Source: JAAFHB01 sp038236995
GTDB lineage: Bacteria > Bacteroidota > Bacteroidia > Bacteroidales > Prolixibacteraceae
NCBI GenBank assembly: GCA_038236995.1
Contig: JBBRZE010000005.1
Location: 1-64,000, forward strand
DNA length: 64,000 nucleotides
Reading direction: 5' to 3'
Positions 38,382 to 46,976 of the stretch are shown here, piece after piece. The notes under the pieces are model-generated. The model did not search any database, was not told the origin of the DNA, and was given only the letters and a program-made list of their open reading frames with translations. How positions within the stretch are numbered: the stretch's first letter is position 1; each line of letters opens with the position of its first letter. Position numbers and translations under genes: made by a program.

Positions 38382-38670
38382 TCCCATTCGGGTTTACTTT
38401 TAAAAAGAACAATTGACTTAAATCACACTGATTAATCAATTATCATCGTCTTATATTGGGGGAGTCATGCTTCGTGGTTCGGTCAAATCTGATTAACCAA
38501 AGGATACTCCCCCAATTTAATTCCAATCATATCTGGATGCGATTGGATTTATCAGGGATTTGGCGGCAGACAGGCAACCTATACATTTTGCTTTTACCTG
38601 TTTGATAAAATACCAATTCAAACTAAAAGTTGAGCATAAACTAAAATTACAAACCATTAATAATTAGCCG
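38382..38670 (+). other. intergenic region with a two-tier hairpin
   Basis: No gene is seen. A perfect 11-bp outer stem pairs attgggggagt (38455-38465) with actcccccaat (38506-38516). Inside it, 38475-38479 (tggtt) pairs with 38495-38499 (aacca), and ggtca (38481-38485) pairs with tgatt (38490-38494) using G-U pairs. It may be a terminator or a structured leader for the DUF4965 gene. The remaining 150 bases have no exact promoter consensus. Confidence 0.5.
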
Positions 38671-41166
38671 ATGAGGAATCGCTTAAATTTAGGATTAACA
38701 CTGCTTTTCATGGGATTTATGTTTCAGGCAGCGTGTCAAAAGAAAATCACTTCGAAAGATTCCGGGGCAACAGAAATGCGCGCGCCAGCTTATCCGTTGA
38801 TTACGATTGATCCCTATACCTGTGCCTGGTCAACTACAGATCAATTATTTGACGGCACGGTGACGCACTGGACGGGCAAGACGCACGGATTAATCGGTGC
38901 GATTCGTGTCGACGGACAGGTTTACCGTTTTCTTGGGAAAGAGAGTGTCCCCTGGAAGATCCTGGCACCAATGGCCACCTATGAAGCATGGAACGGAAAA
39001 TTTACGACCAAATCTCCGTTGGAAGGTTGGAACCTGCAGGATTTCAATGATGCATCCTGGGATGCGGGGAAAGGAGCTTTTGGAACACGTGGAGCCCAGG
39101 CGTTGTCAACGCTCTGGAAAACAAAAGATATTTGGGTACGACGGGAAATTGAAATTCCGAATGACCTAACCATGGATGAAACATTTCTGGTTTATTCCCA
39201 TGATGATAATATAGAAATCTACCTGAATGGCAAAGAGCTTGTCAGCAGCGGATTTACCACAGGCAACAATACTGTATTGAAAATAGATAACAGTTTGCTG
39301 AAACGTGGCAAGAAAAATATACTCGCAGCGCACTGTCAAAACCCAATGGGCGGTGGTTTGGTTGATTTCGGACTGATTCAACGTCGGGAAAAGTTTCAGC
39401 GGACTGCTGTTCAGAAGAATTTATCGTTATCAGCCACTCAGACGCATTACGCATTTACCTGCGGGCCTATTGATTTGAATCTTCAGTTTGTATCCCCATT
39501 GTTGCCCGCCGATCTGGACCTGATGTCAAGACCGGTTAATTACATCAATTATGAGGTAGTTTCGAATGACGCGAAAAAGCATGACGTGCAGATTTATTTT
39601 GAAATAACTCCGGAGTGGGCTGTTAATGAAATCAGTCAGGAAGTTGAAGTTACCGAAGGGGAAACTGACGGGATACAATTTGTGAAGGCGGGTACTACCG
39701 AACAGCCTGTATTGCAGAAATCCGGCGATAATGTACGGATTGATTGGGGATACGTCTACCTGTCAGCAAATAAAACAATTAAAAGCACCTTGGGTATTGG
39801 CGATTATTTTGAAACAAAGGAAGCTTTTATTCAAAACGGACAACTGCCCAAAAGCCTGAATAAACTAACAGCCGGCATGACAAGGCAAATGCCTGCAATG
39901 GCTTATGTCGATAAAATTGGAAGCGTTTCCGGTAAGGCTACATCAAAAGGTTACCTGATGCTTGCGTACGATGATATAAAATCGATCCAATATTTTGGAG
40001 ATAACCTAAAAGCATGGTGGACCAAAGACGGGGAAATAACGATTAATGATGTATTGAAGACTGCTGCAAATGAGCATGGTCTTGTAATGAATCGATGCAA
40101 TGAATTTGATAAGAAATTATGGAATGAAACATTGAAGGCCGGTGGTAAAAACTATGCCGATCTTTGCGTATTGGCATTCCGGCAATCAATTGCAGCGCAT
40201 AAGCTTGTAAAAGACCGAAGCGGTAACCTATTATTCCTTTCAAAGGAGAACTTCAGCAACGGGTCAATTGGAACTGTTGATGTTACTTACCCGTCAGCAC
40301 CATTATTTTTGAAGTACAATCCCGAGTTGTTAAAAGGGATGTTGAATCCGATCTTCTATTTCTCGGAAAGCGGGAAATGGGCCAAACCTTTTCCATCACA
40401 CGATGTGGGTTCTTATCCATTGGCGAATGGTCAGACTTATGGTGGTGATATGCCGGTGGAAGAAAGCGGGAACATGCTGATATTAACAACAGCCATTGCC
40501 CATATGCAGGGAAATGCAGACTATGCAAATAAGCATTGGGATGTACTGACAATTTGGGCCAATTACCTGCTTGAGCATGGATTAAATCCGGAGAATCAGC
40601 TTTGCACCGATGATTTTGCAGGCCACCTTTCACACAATGTCAACTTGTCGGTAAAAGCCATTACTGCAATTGCCGGTTATGGTCGCCTGGCAGAAATGCT
40701 CGGCAAGAAAGAGATTGCCGAAAAATACACTTCTGAAGCAAGGCGGATGGCAAAAGAATGGATGCGAATGGCGGATGACGGAGACCATTACCGCCTGACT
40801 TTTGACCAGCCCGGAACCTGGAGCCAGAAGTATAACCTGGTATGGGATCAGGTACTGAAACTTGGAATATTCCCGAAGGAAGTGGCGCAAAAAGAGGTGG
40901 CTTATTACCTGACAAAACAAAACAAATACGGTTTTCCGTTGGATAACCGGAAGGATTATACCAAATCAGATTGGATCGTTTGGTCGGCAGCAATGGCTGA
41001 TAACCTTGAAACATTTCAAAAACTTACCGATCCCTTGCATCTTTATATCACAGAGACACCTAACCGGGTGCCTATGTCTGACTGGTATGGAACCAACGAT
41101 GCGGTTAAGCTTAACTTTCAGGCCCGATCGGTAGTAGGTGCTTATTTTATAAAATTATTGAAATAA
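38671..41166 (+). CDS. DUF4965/DUF1793 (glutaminase A-like) lipoprotein
   Basis: An 831-residue lipoprotein (lipobox QAAC, Cys22) with the architecture of the GtaA-like family. It has an N-terminal beta-sandwich (DUF5127-type, about 40-400), a short DUF4965 block (AYDDIKSIQYFGDNLKAWW) and a C-terminal helical DUF1793 domain (KAGGKNYADLCVLAFRQSIAAHK, SNGSIGTVDVTYPSAPLFL, AIAGYGRLAEMLGKKE and TKSDWIVWSAA). A galactose-binding-like insertion occurs at about 90-235 (NDASWDAGKGAFGTRG and VYSHDDNIEIYLNGKEL). The family was named for a fungal glutaminase. In Bacteroidota PULs the (alpha/alpha)6-like C-terminus suggests action on a glycan, but the substrate is unknown. Confidence 0.88.
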   Translation: MRNRLNLGLTLLFMGFMFQAACQKKITSKDSGATEMRAPAYPLITIDPYTCAWSTTDQLFDGTVTHWTGKTHGLIGAIRVDGQVYRFLGKESVPWKILAPMATYEAWNGKFTTKSPLEGWNLQDFNDASWDAGKGAFGTRGAQALSTLWKTKDIWVRREIEIPNDLTMDETFLVYSHDDNIEIYLNGKELVSSGFTTGNNTVLKIDNSLLKRGKKNILAAHCQNPMGGGLVDFGLIQRREKFQRTAVQKNLSLSATQTHYAFTCGPIDLNLQFVSPLLPADLDLMSRPVNYINYEVVSNDAKKHDVQIYFEITPEWAVNEISQEVEVTEGETDGIQFVKAGTTEQPVLQKSGDNVRIDWGYVYLSANKTIKSTLGIGDYFETKEAFIQNGQLPKSLNKLTAGMTRQMPAMAYVDKIGSVSGKATSKGYLMLAYDDIKSIQYFGDNLKAWWTKDGEITINDVLKTAANEHGLVMNRCNEFDKKLWNETLKAGGKNYADLCVLAFRQSIAAHKLVKDRSGNLLFLSKENFSNGSIGTVDVTYPSAPLFLKYNPELLKGMLNPIFYFSESGKWAKPFPSHDVGSYPLANGQTYGGDMPVEESGNMLILTTAIAHMQGNADYANKHWDVLTIWANYLLEHGLNPENQLCTDDFAGHLSHNVNLSVKAITAIAGYGRLAEMLGKKEIAEKYTSEARRMAKEWMRMADDGDHYRLTFDQPGTWSQKYNLVWDQVLKLGIFPKEVAQKEVAYYLTKQNKYGFPLDNRKDYTKSDWIVWSAAMADNLETFQKLTDPLHLYITETPNRVPMSDWYGTNDAVKLNFQARSVVGAYFIKLLK

Positions 41167-41186
41167 ATAACACAATTGAGATAAAC

Positions 41187-43463
41187 ATGAGAACGCTCTT
41201 ATTCCTTTCACTATTGTTCGTTAATGTAAATATTCTGTGTGCTGCGAAGCCACCCGATCTTGTGAAGTTTGTAAATACACTGCAGGGAACCAACTCGAGT
41301 TTTGAACTCACCCGTGGTAATACCTACCCAACTACGGCACTGCCGTTTGCGATGCACACATGGGCGCCACAAACTGGTTGGAACGGTGATGGCTGGAAAT
41401 ACCAGTATTCCAAAGATTCGATCAGGGGCTTTCAGCAGGCGCACCAATGCAGCTCCTGGACAAATGATTATTGTGTCTTTTCGCTGATGCCAGTTACGGG
41501 CAAACTTGCATTGGATCAGTTTAAACGGGCAGCCAGGTTCAGCCATAAAAATGAAATCGCAAAGCCGAACTATTACAATGTTAAACTTGACAATAACATC
41601 ACGGCAGAGATTTCACCAACCGAAAGAGGTGCTCATCTTCGTTTTTCGTTTCCTAAAAAGGGAGGTTCCTATATCACACTTGATGGGTACACCGGGATGA
41701 GTATGGTAAAGATTTTATCCAAAGAAAACAAGATCATCGGGTATGTCCATAATGGCCGGGGGCTGAAAGAAAACTTTAAAAACTACTTTGTTATTCAGTT
41801 TGACAAACCTATCCGTGAATTCGGAACATGGGAAAACCGTCATGGAGAAAAGTGGGATGGTGAGTTGGAGCGCGAAGGAAAAGGTGTTGGTGCATGGGTT
41901 CGTTTTGATGACGGGGTCAAAGTTCAGGCAAAAGTAGCCTCTTCCTATATCAGTCCCGAGCAGGCTGCGCTCACGCTCCAAACAGAGCTGGGACCATTTA
42001 AATCACTAGATGACACGAAAGCAGCCGCATGGAAAATCTGGAATGATCACCTGAACCAAATCGTCGTTGAAGGGGGTACAGTAGAGGAGACAGCAACTTT
42101 CTACTCGTGCTATTTCAGGGCAAGCTTGTTTTCACGTCAGTTTTATGAACTGGACGCCAATGGTAAACCTTACTATTTTAGTCCTTATGACGGACAGGTT
42201 CATACCGGTTATTTATACACCGACACCGGATTTTGGGATACTTTCAGAGCCCAGTTCCCGTTGAATGCGCTGATGCATCCGACGATGCATGGCCGATATG
42301 TTTCCGGTTTACTTGACGCTTACGATCAGTGCGGATGGCTGCCTTCATGGTCGTTTCCCGGAGAAGGGGGAAGCATGATCGGCAACCACGCCATCTCCTT
42401 GCTGGCAGACGCCTGGGCAAAGGGAATACGCACTTTTGATCCGCAAAAGGCATTGAAAGCCTACTATCACGAAGCGACCAACAAAGGTCCGTGGGGACCA
42501 GCAAATGGCAGGGATGGATGGAAAGAGTATTACACGTTGGGTTACGTCCCTTATCCGAATTATCGTGAGTCAACGGCTAAAACGCTCGAATATGCGTATG
42601 ATGATTTTTGCGGTTATCAGTTGGCAGACATGACCAACAATCAGATCTACCGTGAAGTTTTCTCGCGCCAGATGTTCAATTACAAAAATCTATTCGATCC
42701 CAAAGTTGGTTTTATGAGAGGCCGGGATGAAAATGGGAAATGGACACCCAATTTCGATCCGAATGAATGGGGTGGCCCTTATACTGAAGGGAACGCCTGG
42801 CATTACCTGTGGTCCGTTTTTCATGATGTAAACGGGTTGGTTGACCTGCTGGGAGGAAATGAAAAGTTTGTTTCAAAATTAGATTCTGTGTTTTCGGTAC
42901 CCAATACGGTTAAAGTTGGTACATACAAGCGGAAAATCCACGAGATGACCGAAATGGAAATGTCCAACATGGGGCAATATGCACACGGTAATCAGCCTAT
43001 TCAGCACATGGTTTACCTGTACAATTATGCAGGCGCCCCCTGGAAGGCACAGTACTATGCCCGGACTGTAATGAATAAGCTATATAATTCGACAGAAAAT
43101 GGTTATCCCGGCGACGAAGATCAGGGACAGACTTCCTCGTGGTATGTGTTAAGTGCGATGGGCTTGTATTCGGTTTGTCCGGGTACGGATCAGTATGTGA
43201 TCGGCAGCCCTGTATTCCCTAAAATGACCCTTCACTTTGAAAACGGAAAGACACTTGTTATCGAAGCGGCTGGTAATTCGATCGATAAAAAATATATTCA
43301 GTCAGCATCGCTGAACGGGAAACCTTTTACACGAACATGGCTGACGCACGCCGAGTTAACAAACGGGGGAACCATTCACTATGAAATGGATAGCACACCG
43401 GCAAAAAACCGGGGAATATTACCTGAGGATCGTCCCTATTCGGTCTCCGTTATAAACAGGTAG
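41187..43463 (+). CDS. GH92 family alpha-mannosidase-like, divergent subtype
   Basis: A 758-residue exported protein with a signal peptide of about 18-20 residues. GH92 enzymes are calcium-dependent inverting exo-alpha-mannosidases. The two-domain plan is present: an N-terminal beta-sandwich, then an (alpha/alpha)6 barrel with FWDTFRAQFPLNALMHP, GWLPSWSFPGEGGSMIGNHA, WHYLWSVFHDVNGLVDLLGG and GDEDQGQTSSWYVLSAMGLY. The N-terminus reads LQGTNSSFELTRGNTYPT and GFQQAHQCSSW, unlike the FIGTADHGHTFPG and GFSHLHRSGMG of the second GH92 here. This points to a different linkage specificity. The C-terminal WLTHAELTNGGTIHYEM replaces the more usual Asp-containing version. It lies 20 bases after the DUF4965 gene. 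Confidence 0.9.
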   Translation: MRTLLFLSLLFVNVNILCAAKPPDLVKFVNTLQGTNSSFELTRGNTYPTTALPFAMHTWAPQTGWNGDGWKYQYSKDSIRGFQQAHQCSSWTNDYCVFSLMPVTGKLALDQFKRAARFSHKNEIAKPNYYNVKLDNNITAEISPTERGAHLRFSFPKKGGSYITLDGYTGMSMVKILSKENKIIGYVHNGRGLKENFKNYFVIQFDKPIREFGTWENRHGEKWDGELEREGKGVGAWVRFDDGVKVQAKVASSYISPEQAALTLQTELGPFKSLDDTKAAAWKIWNDHLNQIVVEGGTVEETATFYSCYFRASLFSRQFYELDANGKPYYFSPYDGQVHTGYLYTDTGFWDTFRAQFPLNALMHPTMHGRYVSGLLDAYDQCGWLPSWSFPGEGGSMIGNHAISLLADAWAKGIRTFDPQKALKAYYHEATNKGPWGPANGRDGWKEYYTLGYVPYPNYRESTAKTLEYAYDDFCGYQLADMTNNQIYREVFSRQMFNYKNLFDPKVGFMRGRDENGKWTPNFDPNEWGGPYTEGNAWHYLWSVFHDVNGLVDLLGGNEKFVSKLDSVFSVPNTVKVGTYKRKIHEMTEMEMSNMGQYAHGNQPIQHMVYLYNYAGAPWKAQYYARTVMNKLYNSTENGYPGDEDQGQTSSWYVLSAMGLYSVCPGTDQYVIGSPVFPKMTLHFENGKTLVIEAAGNSIDKKYIQSASLNGKPFTRTWLTHAELTNGGTIHYEMDSTPAKNRGILPEDRPYSVSVINR

Positions 43464-43483
43464 TTATTCCTTAAAGCACATTA

Positions 43484-43526
43484 AGCCCAAAGCAGTGGAT
43501 TCCCAAAAGGAGTATCTGCTTTGGCT
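43484..43526 (+). other. hairpin after the GH92 gene
   Basis: The arm agcccaaagcag (43484-43495) pairs with ctgctttggct (43516-43526), eleven pairs with one bulged C, and is followed by aatttta. It could be a weak terminator or attenuator before the next lipoprotein gene. Confidence 0.45.
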
Positions 43527-43556
43527 AATTTTAACGGTCATTAATAATAACTCATT

Positions 43557-44915
43557 TTGAGATATATACTTAGTTTTATCTTTTTGTTGCCCCTATTTAT
43601 GAACGGTTGCTCAAATGCAATGGTGACAGAGAAGGACAATTCGCCCACCGCAACGTTAGTAAAGAACGAAGATATTCTGGCAAAAACATTACTCTACACG
43701 GAGTGGTCAACTGTTCCGGCTGTTATGTCAATGCCTTATGCCGATCTGCGCAACTCGCTCATTTCGGTTTTAGCCGGTAAATGCAATAATCCGCTTTCGT
43801 CGCTTCAGGCCATCAGGGATTATGATTTAGCATGGAGTTCAATGATGTACAAATTTCTGATTGATTCAGGTACAAAAACGGATCCTGAGTTGAAAACGAT
43901 GTCCCTTGATGATTACCGGAATACGGTTATTGATTTAAACACCCGAAACACAAGCTATTCTGTTTCTGAATTACAGGGTTTTGCCAACAACAGGAATCTA
44001 AACATTGCCTATAAATGGTGGTTTTATAAAAACAGTTCAACGAAATCGAAAATCGACAAATTCAATAACATCACTGCCTCCAATCCATCTTTTGGCAAGA
44101 GGGATAACCGCAGTGTGACGATGGATGTTTTGAGAGTTGTGAAAGCCGATGAGGCTTATACCTATTTGAGTGTTTACCATTCAATGGTTACCGACGGCCA
44201 ATTCAAATTATACCTGGCTGGCAGTAACGATCTGAAAACCTGGACTTATATAACAGCGTTGGGCGACAGGGCACACCAGGGAGAAATTAAAAAGTGGGGA
44301 ACAGGCTACCTGGTTGCGAATGAACAAGATCCTGTGCAAGGTTCCAACAATGTTCAAATCAGGTATTATTCTTCGTATGCCAGTTTAATTACAAATACTC
44401 CATCAAACGATAAATCAATCTCCCGATCCTTTTCAGGCCTGGCGGAAGGAACTCCTGATATCCGGATAGTTGAGGGCAGTACTCCCTCCTCATCACACAT
44501 CCTGATTGGTTACCATTTTTACGACAATGGGATTCGCGATCAGCAGGCCTTTGGCATATTGAAAAATTTCTCAGACTGGAGAACATGGAAAGACGAGGTA
44601 TCAAACTACAATATTCAACTAATGGGTTATAACGGAAATATTGGCGGAAGGAGCGGATTTACCCATTCGGGAAACTATGTACTCCAGGAAGCTCAGGTAA
44701 CCTCAGGCGACTGGAGCAGCTGGCGTTTACTGTTTGGCAACGGTGCTTTCTATTATACATTAAACGCGGCAACACCTTTAGGTTCAACTTCCTTTGCCAA
44801 CCCCGGAATTGCATTGGTAAATGGATCCAACACTTTCGCCGTGACAAGTTTTATGCCTTCGCAGGGAAATAAAAACGGTGAAACAGGTGAACTACTGTAT
44901 ACCGTACAATTTTAA
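43557..44915 (+). CDS. secreted lipoprotein of unknown family, possible beta-propeller glycosidase
   Basis: A 452-residue lipoprotein (lipobox MNGC, Cys18). Residues about 60-150 are helical and charged. Residues about 185-450 are beta-rich with propeller-like repeats (LYLAGSNDLKTWTYI, IKKWGTGYLVANEQD, GTPDIRIVEG and LKNFSDWRTWKDE), reminiscent of five-bladed GH43/GH117-type folds, though no family match is certain. In-frame, a TAA at 43548-43550 lies just upstream and no ATG is available. Translation probably starts at the TTG at 43557, which places the signal peptide correctly. It sits between GH92 and GH172 in the PUL. No function is assigned. Confidence 0.75.
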   Translation: MRYILSFIFLLPLFMNGCSNAMVTEKDNSPTATLVKNEDILAKTLLYTEWSTVPAVMSMPYADLRNSLISVLAGKCNNPLSSLQAIRDYDLAWSSMMYKFLIDSGTKTDPELKTMSLDDYRNTVIDLNTRNTSYSVSELQGFANNRNLNIAYKWWFYKNSSTKSKIDKFNNITASNPSFGKRDNRSVTMDVLRVVKADEAYTYLSVYHSMVTDGQFKLYLAGSNDLKTWTYITALGDRAHQGEIKKWGTGYLVANEQDPVQGSNNVQIRYYSSYASLITNTPSNDKSISRSFSGLAEGTPDIRIVEGSTPSSSHILIGYHFYDNGIRDQQAFGILKNFSDWRTWKDEVSNYNIQLMGYNGNIGGRSGFTHSGNYVLQEAQVTSGDWSSWRLLFGNGAFYYTLNAATPLGSTSFANPGIALVNGSNTFAVTSFMPSQGNKNGETGELLYTVQF

Positions 44916-44977
44916 CTTTACCGATCAATTGGATTGCAACGGAAATAAACTACTTCAAATATACTAATAAACAAACG

Positions 44978-46954
44978 ATGAGAACTCTGATTTTGAAAAC
45001 CGGGCTGATTTTGATATTTGTCGGGCAATATTTGTTTTGTGCTGCCGACGGCTATAAAGATCAGATTTTAAAACTTGCCAGGATCGATTTACTGCCTCAG
45101 TTTCAGGAGCAGGCAGTTGTAAAGCAAATTTCGAGCTACGACACGACCGGTGGTAACGATGACGGTTTTTCAGGTAAGTATTCATATCTTCGGAAAGAAA
45201 ACGGGAACTTAGTCCTGGCTGAACTCAAAGGGCCGGGGGTCATTCAGCGAATCTGGACGCCGACACCCTCAAACGACACCATCCAGTTTTTCTTCGACGG
45301 AGAGAAAACACCCCGCATCGAATTAAAGTTTATTGACCTTTTTTCGGGAGAGAACTACCCTTTTTCGAGACCCGTCGTGGGGAATGAGGTTGGCGGGTAT
45401 TACTGCTATCTGCCAATCCCCTACCAAAGCTCCTGCAAAATTGTATTTAAGGGAAAGATGCAGTTTCACCAGGTACTTTACAGGGAACTGAAAGGAGATA
45501 AAACGATTTCGTCGTTCCCCAAAAAACTGTCAAAAGAGGAGGATGAAGCGCTTTCGTCGGTAATCAAAGTCTGGAAAAACAGCGGAGAAAATATTGGGAC
45601 ACTTTTACCATCAATGCTCGAAAAGGTTAAAACCGTTTCAAAAAGTGTGGCACTGAAACCCGGCGATGTAAAGTCTATTTTCAACACAACTTCCGGAGGA
45701 CGAGTGGTTGGCATCGAGATTAAGCCGCAATTGCTTCTAAACAAAGAATTTAAAGATTTGATTTTCCGTGCCCGCTGGGATGATGAACCGGTTGCTGCGA
45801 TCAACAGCCCGCTTTCTGATTTCTTTGGCTATGCTTTCGGAAAACCGTCGATGCAGTCGATGCTGGTTGGCGTAAAGGATGGTATCCACTATTGTTACAT
45901 GCCAATGCCATTCGACAAAAAGGCTAATATAGAGCTGGAGTTCCTAAAAAGTCCGCTTAATCAGTCAGCCGAGATTTCGGTAAATGTAACGGTCTATTAT
46001 ACTGATTCAAAACGCGCCTCCAACGAAGGGAAACTATATGCGGAATGGAAAAGGGCAAAAAATGCAGAGATGGGCAAACCCTATCTGATCCTGAATAAAA
46101 CCGGACGTGGTCATTATGTGGGAACGGCTTTGCAGGCACAGGGACTTAATTCCGGGATGACCCTGTTTTTTGAAGGTGACGATGTTTGCACGGTCGATGG
46201 CGAGATAAGGTTTCATGGAACAGGCTCTGAAGACTATTTTAACGGCGGATGGTACGCCCTTGCCGACCGGTGGGATCAGGCATTCAGTTTGCCGGTTCAT
46301 GGTTGCCTGGCGTATTCCATTCCATTGGCACACACGGGTGGCTATCGTTTTCTGTTCACCGATAAAATTTCCTTTGAACGTGAACTGAATATGACGATTG
46401 AACATGGTCCTGAAAACAATCAGATTCCGGTCGATTATACTTCGGTTGCCTACTATTATTGCGACAGGCCGCCGGTTTCAAACAGTCTGCCGTCAACGGA
46501 ATTATTGGAAAAAGTAAAATCACCCACCTTACAGGAATACTGGCTTGCTTTACTTCCTGTTAAAGCGTTCAGCCATGGTTCATCCATTTCGTACGAAGAT
46601 TGCAAAGATGCAAAGAGCGGCAGGAATTATGAAGTATTCAAACTTACAGCCCCCGGTAATGGCTTCGCTAAGTTTGAACTGGAAGTGCCGTCAAATGGTG
46701 AGTACAAATTGTACATGTCGTATTTTAAAGGACCGGACTGCAACCCATTTGAAGTGAATCAACGACAGATTCCGGTAAAAGGTATGGATGGTTATGCCCT
46801 TGAAAATATCTTTATTGAAAAAGAATACATCGGAACACTTTTGATCAAGGAAGGAACCAATACAATTACTTTGACACTTAAAGATAAACCTCAGAAATCA
46901 GGGAAAAATACCTTAATGGTTCACAGGATTTACCTTGAAAAAATCAGTGACTAA
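44978..46954 (+). CDS. GH172 (DUF2961) glycosidase
   Basis: A 658-residue exported protein with a signal peptide of about 22 residues. GH172, formerly DUF2961, contains alpha-fructofuranosidases/difructose dianhydride enzymes and arabinofuranosidases. Two jelly-roll halves are seen: TTGGNDDGFSGKYSYLRKE and LAELKGPGVIQRIWTPTPSND, then GRGHYVGTALQAQG. Catalytic glutamate candidates are Glu399 in LFFEGDDV and Glu418 in HGTGSEDYF, close to the 21-residue spacing I recall for the characterised enzyme (19 here). Residues about 545-658 form an extra beta-sandwich, possibly carbohydrate-binding. Its last 45 residues recur in the chimeric gene at 49549. The GH51 neighbour suggests a furanoside such as arabinofuranose. 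Confidence 0.9.
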   Translation: MRTLILKTGLILIFVGQYLFCAADGYKDQILKLARIDLLPQFQEQAVVKQISSYDTTGGNDDGFSGKYSYLRKENGNLVLAELKGPGVIQRIWTPTPSNDTIQFFFDGEKTPRIELKFIDLFSGENYPFSRPVVGNEVGGYYCYLPIPYQSSCKIVFKGKMQFHQVLYRELKGDKTISSFPKKLSKEEDEALSSVIKVWKNSGENIGTLLPSMLEKVKTVSKSVALKPGDVKSIFNTTSGGRVVGIEIKPQLLLNKEFKDLIFRARWDDEPVAAINSPLSDFFGYAFGKPSMQSMLVGVKDGIHYCYMPMPFDKKANIELEFLKSPLNQSAEISVNVTVYYTDSKRASNEGKLYAEWKRAKNAEMGKPYLILNKTGRGHYVGTALQAQGLNSGMTLFFEGDDVCTVDGEIRFHGTGSEDYFNGGWYALADRWDQAFSLPVHGCLAYSIPLAHTGGYRFLFTDKISFERELNMTIEHGPENNQIPVDYTSVAYYYCDRPPVSNSLPSTELLEKVKSPTLQEYWLALLPVKAFSHGSSISYEDCKDAKSGRNYEVFKLTAPGNGFAKFELEVPSNGEYKLYMSYFKGPDCNPFEVNQRQIPVKGMDGYALENIFIEKEYIGTLLIKEGTNTITLTLKDKPQKSGKNTLMVHRIYLEKISD

Positions 46955-46976
46955 TACAAATTAAATTCTCTTAAGG

